Source: Aestuariivivens insulae (lineage in GTDB: Bacteria; Bacteroidota; Bacteroidia; Flavobacteriales; Flavobacteriaceae). From it: a DNA stretch of 64,000 nt. The notes beneath the pieces are model-generated. The model worked only from the letters and a program-made list of their open reading frames with translations. It was not told the origin of the DNA and did not search any database. Positions within the stretch are counted from its first letter, which is position 1. Every line of letters begins with the position of its first letter. Made by a program: the position numbers and the translations under genes. Shown here piece after piece: positions 17,375 to 26,284 of the stretch. Where the stretch lies: NCBI RefSeq assembly GCF_022662195.1, contig NZ_JAKMCS010000010.1, positions 54,828 to 118,827 of the forward strand. The letters run 5' to 3'.

Positions 17375-18112
17375 ATGGCATACCTTCATCATATTGGAAC
17401 ATATTTTTTAATGATTGCTGAAATGTTTCGCAAACCTACCAAATGGAAGGTCATGAAACATTTAATTTTTAAGGACATTAATGACCTAATTATTAGCTCC
17501 TTGGGTATTATTGCTTTTATTTCCTTTTTTGTGGGTGGTGTAATTACCATTCAAACTGCATTGAACATAAGCAATCCACTAATCCCAAAATACTTGGTTG
17601 GATTCGCAACCAGACAATCGGTAGTATTAGAGTTTGCACCAACGTTCACATCCATTATCATGGCCGGTAAAGTGGGATCTTTTATTACTTCCAGCATTGG
17701 CACCATGCGTGTTACAGAACAAATTGATGCCTTGGAAGTAATGGGCATAAATTCTATAAACTATTTGGTTTTCCCTAAAGTCATTGCCTTGTTGTTCTAT
17801 CCGTTTGCCATTGCTATTGGTATGTTTTTAGGCATTCTGGGTGGCATGGCCGCTTGTGTTTATGGAGGCTATGCTACAGTATCGGATTACATCTTGGGTA
17901 TCCAAACCGATTTTGATACTTTCCATGTTTCCTATTCCTTTATAAAGACCTTCATTTTTGCCTTTGTGTTGGCTACTATTCCGTCGTATCATGGATATTA
18001 CATGAAAGGTGGTGCATTAGAAGTAGGCAAGGCCAGTACCACATCCTTTGTTTGGACCAGTGTGGCCATTATTCTATTAAACTATATTTCAACCGATATT
18101 ATGCTAGGCTAA
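17375..18112 (+). CDS. MlaE/YrbE-like ABC transporter permease
   Basis: 245-residue inner-membrane permease of the MlaE family, with five or so membrane segments and the conserved core (LEFAPTFTSIIMAGKVGSF, then MGTMRVTEQIDALEVMGIN-like sequence, then LVFPKVIAL). MlaE-type permeases with MlaF ATPases and MCE-domain proteins move phospholipids between membranes. The ATPase gene follows with a one-base overlap. No MCE (MlaD) gene is adjacent, so the third partner must be encoded elsewhere. Confidence 0.92.
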   Translation: MAYLHHIGTYFLMIAEMFRKPTKWKVMKHLIFKDINDLIISSLGIIAFISFFVGGVITIQTALNISNPLIPKYLVGFATRQSVVLEFAPTFTSIIMAGKVGSFITSSIGTMRVTEQIDALEVMGINSINYLVFPKVIALLFYPFAIAIGMFLGILGGMAACVYGGYATVSDYILGIQTDFDTFHVSYSFIKTFIFAFVLATIPSYHGYYMKGGALEVGKASTTSFVWTSVAIILLNYISTDIMLG

Positions 18113-18879
18113 TGATAGAAGTTAAAGATTTACATAAATCCTTTGGTGATTCCCATATTCTTAAGGGTATTAGCACAACTTTTGACAAAGGGCAAACGAA
18201 CTTAATTATTGGGCAAAGTGGCTCTGGAAAAACGGTGTTTTTAAAATGCCTATTAGGTTTGTTTGATTACGAAGAGGGAGCCATAGCATACGATGGCAAA
18301 ATTTTCTCCCAATTGAGTGAAGACCAAAAACGTAATTTAAGATCACAAATTGGCATGGTGTTTCAGGGCAGCGCGCTATTCGATTCAATGACCATTGCTG
18401 AAAATGTGATGTTTCCCCTCCAAATGTTTACTAAAATGAGTAAAAGTGAAATGCAGGATCGTACCGATTTTGTATTAAAACGTGTGAACCTAGCAGATGC
18501 CCATAATAAAATGCCCAGTGAAGCTTCTGGTGGTATGCAAAAACGGGTTGCCATTGCCAGAGCTATTGTAAACAATCCAAAATACCTGTTTTGCGATGAG
18601 CCCAATTCTGGACTAGATCCTAAAACAGCCATAGTTATAGACAACTTAATACAGGAAATCACAAAAGAATACCAAATCACCACAGTGATTAACTCCCACG
18701 ATATGAACTCTGTTATGGAAATAGGCGAAAAAATCGTGTTCCTAAAAAATGGCTTTAAGGAATGGGAAGGCTCGAAAGACACTATTTTCAAAACCGACAA
18801 TGTGGCTGTAACCGATTTTGTTTACTCTTCCAACCTCTTTAAAAAAGTACGCAGGATGTATTTGGAGGAAAACCAGTGA
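18112..18879 (+). CDS. MlaF-like ABC transporter ATP-binding protein
   Basis: 255-residue ABC ATPase. Walker A is GQSGSGKT (34-41), the Q-loop is FQG, the signature is SGGMQKR (139-145) and Walker B is LFCDEP, followed by a D-loop SGLDP. The closest type is the MlaF/Ttg2A lipid transporter ATPase. The start ATG overlaps the permease stop by one base (TAATG), giving translational coupling. Confidence 0.93.
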   Translation: MIEVKDLHKSFGDSHILKGISTTFDKGQTNLIIGQSGSGKTVFLKCLLGLFDYEEGAIAYDGKIFSQLSEDQKRNLRSQIGMVFQGSALFDSMTIAENVMFPLQMFTKMSKSEMQDRTDFVLKRVNLADAHNKMPSEASGGMQKRVAIARAIVNNPKYLFCDEPNSGLDPKTAIVIDNLIQEITKEYQITTVINSHDMNSVMEIGEKIVFLKNGFKEWEGSKDTIFKTDNVAVTDFVYSSNLFKKVRRMYLEENQ

Positions 18880-18909
18880 GCAGTGTTCAGTAAGCAATGT
18901 AAACCAAAA

Positions 18910-20379
18910 CTAATTAGCCCGCTTTACCACCAAAGTATCTAAATTCAGTTTAAGCTTTAACCACTTTTCCAGTTTCTCTTTATCCTTTTTTCTGTTTTCT
19001 TCTTTAGCTAAAGAATCGACCCACTTCACTGTAAAAACGGAAATGGTATCCATTTTAGTGAAATTGGAATGAATAACATTAGCATACGATAACTGCTCTA
19101 TGGTTTCGTAGTTTACTTTTACTTCTTTGGCTAATTCTTCAAAAGCAATATAGTTTTTTTCAAGCTTCGACAGTTTCCTTACCTTGTTCTCTAAATAGTT
19201 GATCTTCTCGGTCTGTGATAACAAATCTAAAGAGTCTCGTGTTCTCAGCTCCTCCATATAACGTAAGTTATCTAAGTTTTTAGACCTGTTTTGGTTAATT
19301 TTCAAAGTCGTATTGGCCAAAGCATTATAGTCCTTCATACGATTTTCTAACAATTCTTTGGTTGATTCTGGAATTTCATCCAATCCAAAGGTACTTATCT
19401 CTATTAACGATCCTTTTTCTCCATCATAATAGTATCTCGCATTGCTTTTCAAATATTCGTAATGATCTAATGTGCTTAATTCATTGTTCACAAAATTCCT
19501 TGCATCACGGTTAAAGTTACTTTCGTTCAGCACATTTATAAAAGTCCATACAGCCGGAACCATTACCACTATTGCCAATAGGGTTGCCATTCTAGAAATA
19601 AAATGCCGCCTTTTGGAATTAACATATTTAAGCATCGGGAAGCGTAACAATTTAAGCACCAAAAAGGTTGCCAAAGCTATAAAAATGGTGTTAATGGTAA
19701 ACAGATACATAGCGCCGCCAAAGTAAAGCAAATTACCCTTGGCCAAACCGTAACCCGCCGTGCACAATGGAGGCATTAACGCCGTGGCTATTGCCACACC
19801 AAAAATAACTGAGGCTATAGTCCCTTTTTTGGTTCGTGCTATTATAAGGGCCAAACCACCAAAAAAAGCAATTAACACATCACGAATATCGGGGCGCACC
19901 CTTCCTAAAAGCTCCGAAGTATCTTCACTTAAAGGGAACAACCAAAAAAATAGAAAGGCCGTAATTAAACTTAAGGAAATCATTATGGCCAAGTTTATCA
20001 ACGACCGCTTGAGGGTATCAATATCGTTAATGGCTATGGACAATCCCACCCCTAAAATAGGTCCCATAAGTGGCGAGATTAACATGGCACCAATAACAAC
20101 CGCTGTGGCATTGGCATTTAACCCTACAGATGCCACAAATATGGAGCAGACCAAAATCCAGGCCGTAGCTCCTTTAAAGGAAATATCTCCTTTTATGGCC
20201 GCAATGGTAGCCTCCCTATCGGTGTCGTCACGAAAATCGAGTAATTCCCTAAAAAACCGCTTGGTGCTTTTTAGCAAGCCTTTTGCATCTTGCTTTACCG
20301 CTTCTTTAGATTGCTCTACAGCAGAATTGTTTCCGTTTTCTTCTTCTTCAGAAAAGTTAAACTTCGATTCTTGGCTCAT
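18910..20379 (-). CDS. DUF389 family membrane protein with C-terminal coiled coil
   Basis: 489 residues. The membrane domain (about 65-285) carries the DUF389 pattern (SVGLNANATAVVIGAMLISPLMGPI, and GVAIATALMPPLCTAGYGLAKG). An acidic cytoplasmic N-terminal tail of about 60 residues precedes it. The C-terminal 200 residues after the last membrane segment form a long Lys/Glu/Leu-rich region, probably a coiled coil outside the membrane. The function of DUF389 proteins is not known; transport is often assumed. The gene lies 2 bp after the stop of the mannose-1-phosphate guanylyltransferase gene. Confidence 0.85.
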   Translation of the reverse strand: MSQESKFNFSEEEENGNNSAVEQSKEAVKQDAKGLLKSTKRFFRELLDFRDDTDREATIAAIKGDISFKGATAWILVCSIFVASVGLNANATAVVIGAMLISPLMGPILGVGLSIAINDIDTLKRSLINLAIMISLSLITAFLFFWLFPLSEDTSELLGRVRPDIRDVLIAFFGGLALIIARTKKGTIASVIFGVAIATALMPPLCTAGYGLAKGNLLYFGGAMYLFTINTIFIALATFLVLKLLRFPMLKYVNSKRRHFISRMATLLAIVVMVPAVWTFINVLNESNFNRDARNFVNNELSTLDHYEYLKSNARYYYDGEKGSLIEISTFGLDEIPESTKELLENRMKDYNALANTTLKINQNRSKNLDNLRYMEELRTRDSLDLLSQTEKINYLENKVRKLSKLEKNYIAFEELAKEVKVNYETIEQLSYANVIHSNFTKMDTISVFTVKWVDSLAKEENRKKDKEKLEKWLKLKLNLDTLVVKRAN

Positions 20380-20381
20380 AA

Positions 20382-21461
20382 TTATCCATATTGTTCCCCA
20401 TATTTGTCCTTTACCTTTTGGAGGGTTGTTTTTATATCTTGCTCTTTTGTCTTAGGAAAGATAAGCAAAACTTCGTCTTTATCAACAATTATATAATCCT
20501 GAATCCCATCAACGACCACAATTTTATTGTTTTTCGTACTAATCATGTTACCTGAAGCATTATTGGGTAAAACTCTAGCATTTACAATGGCATTACCCGT
20601 TTCACTCTTATTCAGTTTATCATAAAGACTCCCCCAGGTTCCTAAGTCGTTCCAATCAAACTCTGCTGCAATGACAAATACATTATCCGATGTTTCCATA
20701 ATGGCATAATCGACCGATATGTTTTCTGCCTTTGGATAATACGCTTTAATAAAATCGCTTTCACCTTCAGTATTATAAACAGGTATCCCTGCTTCAAAAA
20801 GCTTAAACAATTCTAGTTGGTTATTTTGAAATGCTTTAACCACGCTTTTCACGCTCCACATAAAAATACCGGCATTCCATAAAAAATTACCTTGTGCAAT
20901 AAATTGCTTTGCAGTTTCGTAATCTGGTTTTTCACGAAATTGGTTTACTGGTTTAATTACTTCATCGGAAATTTTATCAAACTCGATATAACCATAACCT
21001 GTATTGGGAAAGGTTGGCTGAACACCAAGTGTCATTAGCGCATCATTTGTTTCACAAAAGTCGAAAGCCTGCTGTACATTTTTGCTAAATGCTATTTCAT
21101 CTTCAATCCAATGGTCACTCGGTGCCACGATCATAACAGCATCTGGGTTTTCTTTTTGAATTTTTAAAGATGCATATAATATGCATGGTGCGGTATTTCG
21201 CATGGCTGGTTCCAATACCACTTGCTTTTGGGTTACTTCTGGCAATTGCTCTAAAACCAAATCGTTATACCGCTCATTGGTTAATATATAGATATTTTCT
21301 TTTGGTATAATATGGGCCAAACGCTGAAACGTTTTTTGGATTAATGTACTCCCCGTCCCCAACATATCGTGAAACTGCTTTGGAAAGTCTTGGGTACTTA
21401 CCGGCCAAAACCTTGATCCTACACCTCCTGCCATTAAAATGGCATAATAATTTTTATTCAT
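20382..21461 (-). CDS. Mannose-1-phosphate guanylyltransferase
   Basis: 359-residue cytoplasmic nucleotidyltransferase making GDP-mannose from mannose-1-phosphate and GTP, for polysaccharide or glycoprotein synthesis. The N-terminal AILMAGGVGSRFWP nucleotide-binding loop, the PSDHWI segment, NTGYGYIEF and the FREKP motif are all present. It is the single-domain form, without the fused mannose-6-phosphate isomerase seen in ManC/AlgA of other bacteria. I chose the ATG at 21461 (MNKNYYAILMAGG). An alternative ATG at 21473 falls inside a dispersed repeat and is less likely. Confidence 0.93.
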   Translation of the reverse strand: MNKNYYAILMAGGVGSRFWPVSTQDFPKQFHDMLGTGSTLIQKTFQRLAHIIPKENIYILTNERYNDLVLEQLPEVTQKQVVLEPAMRNTAPCILYASLKIQKENPDAVMIVAPSDHWIEDEIAFSKNVQQAFDFCETNDALMTLGVQPTFPNTGYGYIEFDKISDEVIKPVNQFREKPDYETAKQFIAQGNFLWNAGIFMWSVKSVVKAFQNNQLELFKLFEAGIPVYNTEGESDFIKAYYPKAENISVDYAIMETSDNVFVIAAEFDWNDLGTWGSLYDKLNKSETGNAIVNARVLPNNASGNMISTKNNKIVVVDGIQDYIIVDKDEVLLIFPKTKEQDIKTTLQKVKDKYGEQYG

Positions 21462-21467
21462 ATTCTT

Positions 21468-21504
21468 TGTCATTCAGAACGAACGCAGCGAAGTGAAGAA
21501 TCTC
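21468..21504. repeat. Dispersed intergenic repeat (TGTCATTCAG ... GAAGAATCTC)
   Basis: Non-coding element just upstream of the guanylyltransferase gene. Its ends match the reverse complement of 12712-12753. The middle is a GAACGCAGCGAAGTGAA-type sequence common to flavobacterial intergenic repeats. Confidence 0.55.
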
Positions 21505-21538
21505 TTAAAAACAGACATTCTCAACTCCAACTACCAGT

Positions 21539-22150
21539 TCAACTTAATAATTCGACTTCTGCATTAGGGTTAAACAAATATAACCTTCCTGTTTTAACCT
21601 CAACACATTCATAGCGTTTAACTCGTTTTTGTCCCATTTTAAACTCTTTCCCGTTATATAATTTAAACCTTTCTCCAAAAGGCACCTCAAAAATATAGAT
21701 TTTATCATTGGGAACATCAAATTGTTTTAATGCCAAGGCCAAATTAACATCGGTATCGCTACTCGCTTTCGGATTTTTAAAATGCCTTGCCAATAGTGGC
21801 AACAGTTTGTTTGGAAAAACCTCTGGATTTAGAAATGGTAACATTAAATACTGAAAGGTTCGCTTCCACTCAACGCCATGTGGTTTTATAAACCCGCCAT
21901 AGGTTTGGTAAGCTTCAAAATGCGCTATTTCGTGAATGAGTGTAATTAAAAAACGATAGGGGTTTAAATTTGAATTGACCGTTATTTGGTGCCTATCATT
22001 AGGCAATCGTTTATAATCGCCATGACGTGTTTTGCGTTCCTTTTTTATCTTAACCACCAAATGATCATGCTCCAAAAGTTTTAAAACTTTAGAAACGGCC
22101 TCTTGAGGGATATAATCTTGAAGTGCTTTTTTCATAGAAAACCAAGACAT
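21539..22150 (-). CDS. SprT-like zinc metallopeptidase domain protein
   Basis: 203 residues. It has HEIAH at 73-77 preceded by PYRFLITLI, followed by EAYQTYGGFIKPHGVEWK with the third zinc-ligand histidine. This is the SprT/Spartan-type pattern. Eukaryotic Spartan removes DNA-protein crosslinks, whereas the bacterial role is not established. The gene begins immediately after the SDR gene stop codon (adjacent bases), so SDR and SprT are probably co-translated. Confidence 0.85.
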   Translation of the reverse strand: MSWFSMKKALQDYIPQEAVSKVLKLLEHDHLVVKIKKERKTRHGDYKRLPNDRHQITVNSNLNPYRFLITLIHEIAHFEAYQTYGGFIKPHGVEWKRTFQYLMLPFLNPEVFPNKLLPLLARHFKNPKASSDTDVNLALALKQFDVPNDKIYIFEVPFGERFKLYNGKEFKMGQKRVKRYECVEVKTGRLYLFNPNAEVELLS

Positions 22151-22837
22151 TTATGGCGTAGAATTAGACACCTGTAACAATTTGCCATTGTAATATTTAT
22201 TGCCGTTAAGGGCAAAACTAAAAATGTATTCTGCCATTTCAAGCGCCGTTGTTGGTGCCTGATAGCCTGGAAAAGCTTCTTGTAACATCTCGGTTTGTAC
22301 GGCGCCTAAGGCTAAGACATTAAACGCAATTCCAGAATCCTTGTACTCTTCGGCCAACAATTCGGTTAAGGTAATGACCGCTCCTTTACTGGAACTATAA
22401 GCCGCTAGTCCCGGAAATTTCATACTGCCTTGTACACCGCCCATAGAGCTTATGGTCACCACATGGCTACCCTTTTTCATAAATGGTAACATGACTCTAG
22501 TCAATTCGGCAACGCCAAAGACATTGGTTTTGTAGACCGTTTCGAAATCTTTAATTGACAATTCTGAAAAAGGCTTATTTATTAATTGCCCTGCATTATT
22601 AATTAAAACATCTACTTGCTGTTCCCAGTTAATTTTCACAAAATCTTCAACTTTGGCATAATCACTTTCATTGCTTAAATCGAACCCCATGCTAGTAACA
22701 TGGTTCAATTTTAAATCTTGTATGGGCTGTTCGTTACGCGATAATGCCAAAACATGATGGCCTGCTTTGGCAAATAATTGTACCAACTCAAAGCCTATCC
22801 CTCTACTTGTTCCGGTTATAATTACATGTTTACTCAT
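22151..22837 (-). CDS. Short-chain dehydrogenase/reductase
   Basis: 228-residue Rossmann-fold oxidoreductase. The NAD(P)-binding TGTSRGIG is at residues 9-16, NNAG at 80-83, the catalytic serine at about 130 (TISSMGG), and Y147-x3-K151 in AYSSSKG. TGTSR suggests NADPH preference. Substrate unknown. It overlaps the upstream M28 peptidase gene by 8 bp and abuts the SprT-like gene, forming a three-gene unit. Confidence 0.92.
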   Translation of the reverse strand: MSKHVIITGTSRGIGFELVQLFAKAGHHVLALSRNEQPIQDLKLNHVTSMGFDLSNESDYAKVEDFVKINWEQQVDVLINNAGQLINKPFSELSIKDFETVYKTNVFGVAELTRVMLPFMKKGSHVVTISSMGGVQGSMKFPGLAAYSSSKGAVITLTELLAEEYKDSGIAFNVLALGAVQTEMLQEAFPGYQAPTTALEMAEYIFSFALNGNKYYNGKLLQVSNSTP

Positions 22838-23777
22838 TGTTCAATTGTATTTCCTTGGTTGGTGCATTAATCATTCCTTCTAAAGCTGGAATCATTAAGT
22901 TTATAAAATTGGTCATGTGTTCAAAATCCATTTTATCCGCTTCATCATCCACATGATGGTAATAATCAAAATTAGTAAAATCGAAGGTTGAAATAGCATG
23001 CGCCGGTACTTTAAACGCATTGTAAAACGGATAGTTATCGGACCTCATAAACAGTTGAAATTCCTTTGCCTTTGGAAAAAAACCGATAATCTCTTTATCT
23101 GCATAACCATTTAATTTTTCCGCTATATTGGACTTTTCATACCCCGATATATAAGCCATCGTTTCTTCTTTGGCTCTTGGCACACCTATCATTTCAAAAT
23201 TAATCATAGTATAAAGTTCTAAATTGGCTTCCTTCAATTTCTTAGCTAAATGTTGGGAACCCTTCAGTCCCATTTCTTCTGCATCGTACAACGTAAATAA
23301 AACACTTCGCTTGTTACTTTTTGTTTTCGAAAAATATTTTGCCCACTCCAAAACGGCTACGGTTCCAGAAGCATCATCGTTTGCGCCATTGGCAATAACA
23401 TCTCCCTTAACTTCTTTAGCTGTCCCAATATGGTCGTAATGCGCGCCTAAAATCACAAACTCATTTTTTAGGACAGGATCGTTGCCTTCTAGGTATCCCA
23501 CAACATTATACCCAATAATATCCTTTACTTTAAAGCTATCCCGATATGTCTCAAAATAAGGTTTTATACCATTGCTTTTAAAAATGCTTTCTATGTAAGC
23601 TGCTGCTTTTTCAAGCCCTTTGGTTCCAGTTTGTCTACCTTTTAATGCATCGGACGCCAGATAGGTTAAACTTTCTTTGACATTAGAAACCGAAGCGAGC
23701 TCAACTTTAGAACTTTTACATCCTATAAAAAGAAAAAAAACAAGTATTGAAGTAAGAATAGCAAAATGATGTTTCAT
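22830..23777 (-). CDS. M28 family aminopeptidase lipoprotein
   Basis: 315-residue exported zinc peptidase. The N-terminal hydrophobic segment ends FFLFIGC (C20), a lipoprotein signal. The M28 metal ligands are seen as H113-x-D115 (GAHYDHIG), the D134 region (NGANDDASG), E167/E168 in YDAEEMG, and later histidines in DYYHHVDDEAD. It probably acts as an aminopeptidase on peptides in the cell envelope. First gene of the M28-SDR-SprT unit. Confidence 0.92.
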   Translation of the reverse strand: MKHHFAILTSILVFFLFIGCKSSKVELASVSNVKESLTYLASDALKGRQTGTKGLEKAAAYIESIFKSNGIKPYFETYRDSFKVKDIIGYNVVGYLEGNDPVLKNEFVILGAHYDHIGTAKEVKGDVIANGANDDASGTVAVLEWAKYFSKTKSNKRSVLFTLYDAEEMGLKGSQHLAKKLKEANLELYTMINFEMIGVPRAKEETMAYISGYEKSNIAEKLNGYADKEIIGFFPKAKEFQLFMRSDNYPFYNAFKVPAHAISTFDFTNFDYYHHVDDEADKMDFEHMTNFINLMIPALEGMINAPTKEIQLNNE

Positions 23778-23914
23778 AACGGTTATATTTTTTTGTGCTT
23801 AAAGATAAAAAACTACGGTATACTACTAGAGGTTAAATGCTCTTTATTAATAATCTCTGCTTAAGACTTGCATAACAATCTAAAAATCATTAATTTGTAT
23901 ACAAACATAACGCC

Positions 23915-25021
23915 ATGCCAATATATATGGATCGACATGATGTTTCCAAAAGCGTGACAGCCGAAACCATTGCTCAATTACATCTTGAAGATTTAAAAAT
24001 ACAACATGAATTTGGATGCAAAGGAATGACCTATTGGTTCGACGCTAAAAGAAACACAGCCTTTTGCCTTATAGAGGCTCCAAACAAAGAAGCGGTTGAA
24101 GCCATGCATAACCACGCACATGGCGAGCTGCCTAATTGTATTATTGAAGTAGACACCACTGTTGTAGAATCCTTTCTTGGCCGCATAGAGGATCCTAAAA
24201 CAAAAGACACTACCGATTTAAATATCATAAACGATTCTCCCTTTCGTATATTGATGCTCATTAAAACGAGTAATTACCTAAACAGACTTGAAGCCTACCA
24301 ACTTACCTTGTTTTCCCAAAAGTTCCATAACAATATTTCCAAAACTCTCGACCATTATAACGGAAGTATCGTTAAGAACGATAACAATTCGTATTTGGTA
24401 TCTTTTAAGTCTGCTTCCGATGCTGTACAATGCCTTCTCAAAATCCATTATCAATTTAAATATGTAACTCCAAAATTTGATGCTTCAGGGCGAAAACTTA
24501 ATATCTCATTAACAACTGGAAACCCTGTTACCGATAAAGCTTCGCTATATGAAGAATCCATTTGCTTGGCAAAATATATATGTGATACCATAAAAGAACC
24601 ACTAGTTATTACATCAGAAGTAAAAACATTATACGAAAATGAAAACAAAAATGCTATTATCGACAATACTTTGATAAGGGTTCTTAAACCTAAGGAAGAA
24701 AAATTCTTAACCCAACTTATGAATACTGTAGAAACCATCTGGAACAAACCCGATATTACAGTAGATGAATTTAGTAAAGTATCAGGCTATAGCAAATCCC
24801 AGTTTTACAGAAAACTAATGACTTTAACAAGTCTATCACCCAACCAATTTTTAAAAGAATACAGATTGCATAAAGCCATTAAATTATTACACCTCCAAAT
24901 GGGCAACATTTCAGAAATAGCTTTTGAAACTGGTTTTAACAGTCCAAGTTATTTTTCCAAATGCTTTGTAAATACCTATGGCATTCTACCTTCTAAATAT
25001 GTTCAACAACATTTAAATTAA
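23915..25021 (+). CDS. DUF4242 / cyclase-like / AraC-HTH three-part regulator
   Basis: 368 residues in three parts. Residues 1-90 are a DUF4242 (SCO4226-like nickel-binding) domain: YMDRHDV, HEFGCKGMTYWFDAKRNTAFC, AMHNHAHGELPNCIIEVD. Residues about 108-240 resemble a class III nucleotide cyclase fold (ILMLIKTSNY, HYNGSIVKNDNNSYLVSF, SASDAVQCLLKIH, LNISLTTGNPV) but lack clear catalytic metal aspartates, so this is probably a degenerate sensor. Residues 275-368 are an AraC/XylS helix-turn-helix (VSGYSKSQFYRKL, ISEIAFETGFNSPSYFSKCF). Two genes downstream encode a truncated globin and a second DUF4242 protein, which makes this a likely local activator responding to metal or a haem-related signal. 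Confidence 0.82.
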   Translation: MPIYMDRHDVSKSVTAETIAQLHLEDLKIQHEFGCKGMTYWFDAKRNTAFCLIEAPNKEAVEAMHNHAHGELPNCIIEVDTTVVESFLGRIEDPKTKDTTDLNIINDSPFRILMLIKTSNYLNRLEAYQLTLFSQKFHNNISKTLDHYNGSIVKNDNNSYLVSFKSASDAVQCLLKIHYQFKYVTPKFDASGRKLNISLTTGNPVTDKASLYEESICLAKYICDTIKEPLVITSEVKTLYENENKNAIIDNTLIRVLKPKEEKFLTQLMNTVETIWNKPDITVDEFSKVSGYSKSQFYRKLMTLTSLSPNQFLKEYRLHKAIKLLHLQMGNISEIAFETGFNSPSYFSKCFVNTYGILPSKYVQQHLN

Positions 25022-25148
25022 CGCTTCAGCTTATTAAACTAACTAACAAAGAAAACAAATGGTCTAAAATTATCTTTTTTTGAATTAAATATACTAGTCT
25101 TCCCTGCAACTAACACCTACCTTTAACACACACTAAACACAAAAAATT

Positions 25149-25523
25149 ATGAGCAAATCACTTTTTGATCGCTTAGGCGGAAGTAATGGTATAGCAGACA
25201 TTGTAGAGGATGCTATAGAAAACCATATGAATAACCCAAAAATCAACGCTCGTTTTCTTCCCTTTAAAGAACGTCCTGAACACCTCGCCACCATTAAACA
25301 GCATAGCATAGATTTTTTTAGTGCTGGTAGCGGTGGGCCAGTAGTTTATTCGGGGAAAGATATGGTTACTGCACATACAGGAATGAATATTAGCCCAGAA
25401 GAATATATGCATGTTATAGATGATATTTTTATGGCTTTGGACAAAAATGCCATTGATGAAGACACCAAAAAGGATGTACTAGCTATTTTATGGTCCCTTA
25501 AAGGGATGATAATTGCTAAATAG
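25149..25523 (+). CDS. Truncated haemoglobin (group I-like)
   Basis: 124-residue 2-on-2 globin. It has the N-terminal LFDRLGG, a helix E/F region GGPVVYSGKDMVTAHTGM with the proximal haem histidine H76, and the C-terminal SLKGMI. Group I truncated globins bind O2 or NO and can detoxify NO. It lies 128 bp after the AraC-type regulator and 30 bp before a DUF4242 gene, so the latter two are probably one transcript under that regulator. Confidence 0.9.
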   Translation: MSKSLFDRLGGSNGIADIVEDAIENHMNNPKINARFLPFKERPEHLATIKQHSIDFFSAGSGGPVVYSGKDMVTAHTGMNISPEEYMHVIDDIFMALDKNAIDEDTKKDVLAILWSLKGMIIAK

Positions 25524-25553
25524 ATATGTTTTATTAACTAAACAAATTAAGTC

Positions 25554-25826
25554 ATGCCAAAGTATGTAATTGAAAGAGAAATTCCAGGTGCTGGAAAATT
25601 ATCTGCAGAAGAATTAAAAGCCATTTCGCAAACATCATGCGACGTTTTAGAAAATTTAGGCCCAAAAATTAATTGGGTACACAGCTATGTAACCGGTGAT
25701 AAGATATACTGCGTGTACATTTCACCTAACAAATCATTAATTGAGGAACATGCCAAACAGGGCAAATTTCCTATTAGCTCTATTAGTGAAGTAGCTTCAG
25801 TTATAGATCCGATAACTGCAGAATAA
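25554..25826 (+). CDS. DUF4242 domain protein (SCO4226-like)
   Basis: 90-residue stand-alone DUF4242 protein: YVIEREIPGAGKLSAEELK, WVHSYVTGDKIYCVYISPN, IEEHAKQGKFPISSISEV. Streptomyces SCO4226 binds nickel as a dimer, but whether this one does is unknown. Related to the N-terminal domain of the upstream AraC-type regulator. Last gene before the pdhC-derived repeat. Confidence 0.85.
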   Translation: MPKYVIEREIPGAGKLSAEELKAISQTSCDVLENLGPKINWVHSYVTGDKIYCVYISPNKSLIEEHAKQGKFPISSISEVASVIDPITAE

Positions 25827-25833
25827 TTTGGAC

Positions 25834-26142
25834 AAAAACCTGTTTCAAATTACATGAAACAGGTTTTAACTTATAATAAGATCCTGAAGCATGTTCAGGA
25901 TAATAATATATTATACCAACATAGTAACAAGGTTCTCAACATACCCCTTTAAGGTTTGAAGGCATTCTGCTCCCGTAGCTCCATAAACCGTTCTATGGTC
26001 TCAAGCCAAGGTTAGCTTCATGGTATTTCCAACCACTACTTGACCATTTTTAACTACGGTTTTTTGAACAATAGCACCTACCGATAATATTGCAGAATTA
26101 GGCTAGTTGATAATCGATACAAAATATCCCCTAGTTAGATAT
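25834..26142. repeat. Left direct repeat: decayed copy of pdhC 3' end and terminator
   Basis: Aligns base by base with 34330-34653 in the same orientation, about 90% identical by eye. One 14-bp deletion has occurred near the right end between two AATCGAT sequences. It includes a copy of the terminator hairpin (stem AACCTGTTTCA/TGAAACAGGTT at 25837-25865). Similarity stops near 26142. The two copies bracket about 8.2 kb of cassette. Confidence 0.88.
25911..26142 (-). pseudogene. pdhC 3'-terminal fragment (dihydrolipoamide acetyltransferase)
   Basis: Encodes a remnant of the last ~75 codons of pdhC on the minus strand. In the E2 catalytic motif (CDHRTVDG in the intact gene), the Cys codon has become TGA and the Asp codon has become Tyr (TVYG). 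Further upstream a Gln codon has become TAG (INQP to IN-stop). There is also a 14-bp deletion. No start codon or upstream lipoyl domains are present, so it cannot be functional. Confidence 0.88.
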
Positions 26143-26284
26143 CTGCCCTACTAATTACAGAGGAGTTAATATGTAATCCTAAAAAACACCAACACTAAGT
26201 AAAAACGCTATTTTTGACAGAAAATTAACAAATGTTAAATCTTTTTTTTTGTAGTTTTGGCCTATTTCCATAATCAGATCGTAT

